DNA of 64,000 bases from JBGCEZ01 sp045106735. Its GTDB lineage: Bacteria; Planctomycetota; Phycisphaerae; Phycisphaerales; SM1A02. Location of the stretch: contig JBGCEZ010000047.1 in assembly GCA_045106735.1 (NCBI GenBank), positions 1-64,000 of the forward strand, given 5' to 3'. The first letter of the stretch is position 1. Every line of letters begins with the position of its first letter. Below are positions 60,792-64,000 of this stretch, piece after piece. The notes beneath the pieces are model-generated. The model saw only the letters and a list, made by a program, of their open reading frames with translations. It was not told the origin of the DNA and made no database searches. The translations under genes and the position numbers were made by a program.

Positions 60792-61415
60792 ATGGCAACG
60801 TGGGCGGGGACCCACCGGTACGATCAGAGCGTGACACGAGAAGCCGAACAAGAACTGATCCGCCGCGCCTGCTTGGGCGACGGCGATGCCATGGCCGAGT
60901 TGGTGTCCGCGCACCAAGACGGTTTGTACGCCTTCATGCTTCGCATGAGCGGGCGGCCCCACATTGCCGAGGACATCGTCCAAGAGGCATTTGTCCGGGT
61001 GCTGCGGAATATCGAGCGGTTTGATACCCGTTTCCGATTCTCGACCTGGGTCTTCACGATCGCCAAGCGGCTGTACGTGAACGCCATGCAGAAGCACCGT
61101 CCGGTCTACGACACCGACACGGTCAGTGCGTCGCGCGGGCGGGCCACCACACCGGGGCGGCAGACGGCCCGGACGGAGACGATGGACAACATGCGTGGGG
61201 TTCTCGACAACGCCCTCGGTTGTCTGAACGAACAGCAACGTGAAATCATCCTGCTCTTCCACCAGCAGAACTGGCCCATCACCGACATCGCGGTGTATCT
61301 CGACATGCCCGAGGGCACGGTCAAGAGCCATCTCCACCGGGCGCGGAAGCGCATGAAGAAGCACATCGAAGGAGACGCGGTCATGCAGGCTCGCGTCGCC
61401 GAGGTCTGGAACTGA
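60792..61415 (+). CDS. ECF-family RNA polymerase sigma factor
   Basis: 207 aa from ATG 60792; GTG 60831 (VTREAEQELIRR) gives a more typical length and is possible. Region 2: AEDIVQEAFVRVLRNIERFD with RFRFSTWVFTIAKRLYVN, and region 4: LNEQQREIILLFHQQNWPIT followed by DIAVYLDMPEGTVKSHLHRA and RKRMKK. It directs polymerase to a small regulon. The next gene begins 3 bp after its stop and is the likely regulator. Confidence 0.93.
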   Translation: MATWAGTHRYDQSVTREAEQELIRRACLGDGDAMAELVSAHQDGLYAFMLRMSGRPHIAEDIVQEAFVRVLRNIERFDTRFRFSTWVFTIAKRLYVNAMQKHRPVYDTDTVSASRGRATTPGRQTARTETMDNMRGVLDNALGCLNEQQREIILLFHQQNWPITDIAVYLDMPEGTVKSHLHRARKRMKKHIEGDAVMQARVAEVWN

Positions 61416-61418
61416 CGC

Positions 61419-62339
61419 ATGTGGTCGGGACACAACGAGTTCGAGAAGGCCGATGACCTGGACACCCTGCTTGGGGTGGAACTGGGGCAGGTCGATCGCG
61501 CACCCACCGACCTCACCGCTCGCGTGATGGGCGAGATGGGTTACCGCCCGGTCACCGGAGCCGAATGGCGCCGTCGTCATCGTTCACGTATCGCCTGGCG
61601 CGGCTTGGTCGCGGCGGGGGTTGGCGTGGTGCTCGCCGTGAGCGGGTCGGTGCTGCATCTCACGCGCGGCGATGTCGCGCCGGAGGTTCCGTTGGACGCG
61701 GCCATCGCCGCTGACTTCGATGCGGTTCGTTCGTCGGTCCTGGATTCATTCGCGCAACTCGCCCCCGATCCGTCGGCCAGCGAGCAGGGAGCGGCCGGCA
61801 TCGACGCGGATCGTCGAATTGATCCGCTGTCGGCTGGACGTGCGGCCGGCGATGAGGCCGAGTCGCTGGGTCGTTTGGACCGCGTGCGTCGTCCGAGTGC
61901 GGTGGATGCTGCATTGGCTCGGGTGTTCGATGGCCAAAGCCAAAGCCAACCCCAAAGCCAACCCCAAAGCCAGAACCAGAATCAGGCCGGCGCGTCTGCG
62001 GACCGCACCGTGTCGACGCAATCACCGCGATCTTGGGGGCCGCCGATCGACTTCGTACCGAGTCTTCGGGTGGGGCCCTCGCAGTTTCCCAGTGGACGAT
62101 CGATCGATCCTGCGGCGGAAGTCAACGGACCACCGTGGCTGAACGGTTCTTCGTCGCCGGCACCCGCGAATGGTGACGTGACCGATCGTCCGTCGAACGA
62201 ACTGCCGGACGCCGCCGATCGCGCCACGCTCGGACCGCTGACCGATGCCCGGTCATCGTCGCCAGCGACGCCGAGCGTCCCTGCGGTCGACACCCTCACG
62301 CACCAGACTCGCTGGATGGCGCGGATCGTGGCCAGCTGA
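61419..62339 (+). CDS. single-pass membrane protein, candidate anti-sigma factor
   Basis: 306 aa from ATG 61419. The first about 55 residues are soluble (ADDLDTLLGVELGQVDRAPTDLTARVM), then one helix (RGLVAAGVGVVLAVSGSVL, about 61-79), then a long exported Pro/Ser/Gln-rich region with SQSQPQSQPQSQNQNQ. The arrangement ECF sigma then membrane protein is typical of anti-sigma factors, but the zinc motif H-x3-C-x2-C is absent. No other family was recognised. Confidence 0.6.
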   Translation: MWSGHNEFEKADDLDTLLGVELGQVDRAPTDLTARVMGEMGYRPVTGAEWRRRHRSRIAWRGLVAAGVGVVLAVSGSVLHLTRGDVAPEVPLDAAIAADFDAVRSSVLDSFAQLAPDPSASEQGAAGIDADRRIDPLSAGRAAGDEAESLGRLDRVRRPSAVDAALARVFDGQSQSQPQSQPQSQNQNQAGASADRTVSTQSPRSWGPPIDFVPSLRVGPSQFPSGRSIDPAAEVNGPPWLNGSSSPAPANGDVTDRPSNELPDAADRATLGPLTDARSSSPATPSVPAVDTLTHQTRWMARIVAS

Positions 62340-62404
62340 TGGGGCGGGTCGCCTCCTGTCACCCGCATGGTCGCCGGTCCCGGGATGGGTTCACGGTTCG
62401 GCCG

Positions 62405-64000
62405 ATGCTTGATTGCATGACCCGTGCGCTGCGGCGGCGTGCCCGATCGAGCCACGCGCTCTCGGTCACGATGTTGATCGCGCTGTCTGCGGTCATGGGC
62501 GGTGTTCCAGCCCAGCGTGCGGTGGCGAGCACGACCAGCACTTCGTTTGGCGTTGACGCCGCGGTGACCGCCGAGCAACGCGACCGTGCGGCGATGTTGC
62601 TCGCCGCCGCCCAGCTCGCGCCGCCCAACGCCACGGGCTACGTGCACGTTGAAGACGCCTGGGACATCGTTGTCCGGCTGCGCGAACGGCCCATCGCGGA
62701 CGCCGTTGCGTCGCTGGTTCCGGCATCGAACGTTCGTGATGCGTGGGCGGCCATCGCCCGCGAATCCGGGGACGCCCCGGATGCGTTGTTCCGCGACGTG
62801 CTCGGCGGCCGGGTGAGCATCATCACGCAGGATCTCGGCGACCGAACCGACTGGGTCGTGGTGCTGCACGAAACGTCCCGGGAAGTCAGTACGCGAGCTG
62901 GATCGCTCGGACTCGTGTGGGATCCGGCCATTGGGGCCGCGGTCGGATTGGCCGACGGGCTCGTGAACCGCTACCACTCGCCGCGGCTGAATCTTCGATT
63001 CGACTTCGTGGGTGAGGCGGTCGCTGTGTCTCCGATTGACGGGACGATGGCCCGTTCCGAGATCGCCCGACACGTGACGGAACGATTGATCGCGACGCGG
63101 GGCCGGCAACTGCGTCCGCCGACGGGGATCGCGGCCCGCGAGTGGGCGGCGGACTCGCTGTGGGCGAGCGACGGCATCGCCGAAGCTGCCGCCCTCGGCA
63201 CCGGATCGGTGGCCGGCTGGTTCCGCGGCAGCGACGCCGACGGGGGCGGCTGGACGGCGATGTTGCTCGATGTCCCGCCAGACGAAGACGGGCGGGTGCG
63301 GGCCAGCGTCACGAGCCGATCGGACACGCTGCCGTTTGCTCGGCCGAACACGCGCACGCGTTGGACGCCGGAGCTGCTTCCGGCGCTCGAACAACGATTC
63401 ATCATGGCCATGGCCGAGCCCGCGGACATTGGGCTCGGGACCGCTGGGCTCCGGCTCGAACGGGCCTTGGGGCATGCGCTGATTCCGGCCTTCGCCTCCG
63501 GTGACGATCGTCGGCTGTTGGTGCTCGGCGAGGTCGATGGCCGGCCGCTGAGTCCGCCGGTTGAACGACCGGTGCCGGCCCTCGCGTTGGTGATCCCGAC
63601 CAATTCGCCGCTGGTGGCTTTCCGGGAACTCGACGGCCACATGGCGGGCGTGCTGGAAGGCATGGACGCACTGCGGACCGCCGATGAGGCGCCGGGTTCG
63701 GGAGATTCTGGAGCCGGATCGACGGCGGACGCTGGGGCCAATGCTCCAGCCAACTTCCCAGCCAACGTTCCAGCCAACCTTGGCGGCGACATGATTGCCC
63801 CGTGGACAGACGATCGACTCACCGTCGACCGAGCTCTTGGGATCGACGGCGGCTACGGCCGGGCGGATCTGGAGAGCTTCTGGCGCGGCGTGTTGGATCT
63901 TGACCTGGATCGTGATCAGGGTGCCGCCACGGATGCGGATCTGCCGCTCCCGTGGGGGGCGATCGATCTGAGCTGGGGCGTGGCCACGGTCCGCGAGAAG
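62405..64000 (+). CDS. secreted protein of unknown function (3' cut by window end)
   Basis: 532 codons to the end of the window, no stop. ATG 62405 (MLDCMTRALR); ATG 62417 is an alternative. A signal peptide is likely (SVTMLIALSAVMGGVPAQRAVA, cleavage near residue 40). The mature part has AAQLAPPNATGYVHVEDAWDI, SIITQDLGDRTDWVVVLHE and ALALVIPTNSPLVAFRELDG, alternating alpha and beta segments that I cannot place in a family. An Ala/Asn/Pro repeat (ANAPANFPANVPANLGG, 63735-63785) forms a linker. It lies 65 bp behind the ECF sigma/membrane protein pair and may be one of its targets; this is inference. Confidence 0.75.
   Translation, partial: MLDCMTRALRRRARSSHALSVTMLIALSAVMGGVPAQRAVASTTSTSFGVDAAVTAEQRDRAAMLLAAAQLAPPNATGYVHVEDAWDIVVRLRERPIADAVASLVPASNVRDAWAAIARESGDAPDALFRDVLGGRVSIITQDLGDRTDWVVVLHETSREVSTRAGSLGLVWDPAIGAAVGLADGLVNRYHSPRLNLRFDFVGEAVAVSPIDGTMARSEIARHVTERLIATRGRQLRPPTGIAAREWAADSLWASDGIAEAAALGTGSVAGWFRGSDADGGGWTAMLLDVPPDEDGRVRASVTSRSDTLPFARPNTRTRWTPELLPALEQRFIMAMAEPADIGLGTAGLRLERALGHALIPAFASGDDRRLLVLGEVDGRPLSPPVERPVPALALVIPTNSPLVAFRELDGHMAGVLEGMDALRTADEAPGSGDSGAGSTADAGANAPANFPANVPANLGGDMIAPWTDDRLTVDRALGIDGGYGRADLESFWRGVLDLDLDRDQGAATDADLPLPWGAIDLSWGVATVREK

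Overview
The window reads as high-GC chromosomal DNA of a planctomycete, most like the Phycisphaerae. The reasons are: a secreted protein built from DxDGDG and DCNGNGV-type calcium-binding repeats; a full exosortase/exopolysaccharide locus with C-terminally sorted proteins beside it; an MqnA homologue of the futalosine menaquinone route; WXG100-like proteins next to a giant FtsK/SpoIIIE ATPase; and an HTH protein that looks like a degenerate sigma-70 relative. I found no transposase, CRISPR array, rRNA or convincing tRNA. The assignment is an inference from gene content.

Layout. 1-3.1 kb: the 3' part of a repeat-rich beta-helix surface protein. 3.5-30.7 kb: about twenty genes on the + strand for an exopolysaccharide. 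They comprise glycosyltransferases, a NodB deacetylase, a methyltransferase, a pyruvyl-transferase-like protein, a flippase, a polymerase-like membrane protein, WecG/TagA, GalE, a degenerate nucleotidyltransferase, exosortase, EpsI, a Wzz/BY-kinase, an initiating sugar-phosphate transferase, RmlD and a 1617-residue TPR protein. Most neighbours overlap by 4 bp (ATGA or GTGA), so translation is probably coupled. 31.5-33.5 kb: two tandem paralogous secreted proteins on the - strand that end in a VPIPG / hydrophobic / RRRLRG tail. They are probable exosortase substrates, and each has its own intrinsic terminator.

33.9-43.8 kb: a rhodanese (+), then on the - strand PutA, an MBOAT plus SGNH pair for polysaccharide O-acylation, an ATP-grasp enzyme, an MlaE-type permease and an RsbV/RsbW-like partner-switch pair. 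44.3-48.1 kb (+): MqnA, a MarR regulator and the sigma-like HTH protein with a variable Gly-Pro repeat linker. 48.2-53.4 kb (-): a compact four-gene type VII secretion-like operon, the most unusual block in the window. 53.6-64 kb: an aminotransferase, a QueC-like protein without its ATP-binding loop, ribosomal protein L21, a lipoprotein plus amidohydrolase pair, MenG/UbiE, a B12-binding-like protein, and an ECF sigma factor followed by a membrane protein and the start of a secreted protein cut by the window end.

How the parts fit. The EPS locus should build a lipid-linked repeat (sugar-phosphate transferase, GTs), flip and polymerise it (Wzx, Wzy-like, Wzz/BY-kinase), and decorate it (deacetylase, pyruvyl transferase, perhaps MBOAT/SGNH). 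Exosortase would couple surface proteins to the same envelope. Many longer intergenic gaps, and several low-complexity linkers inside genes, hold short degenerate tandem repeats with periods of about 6-13 bp.
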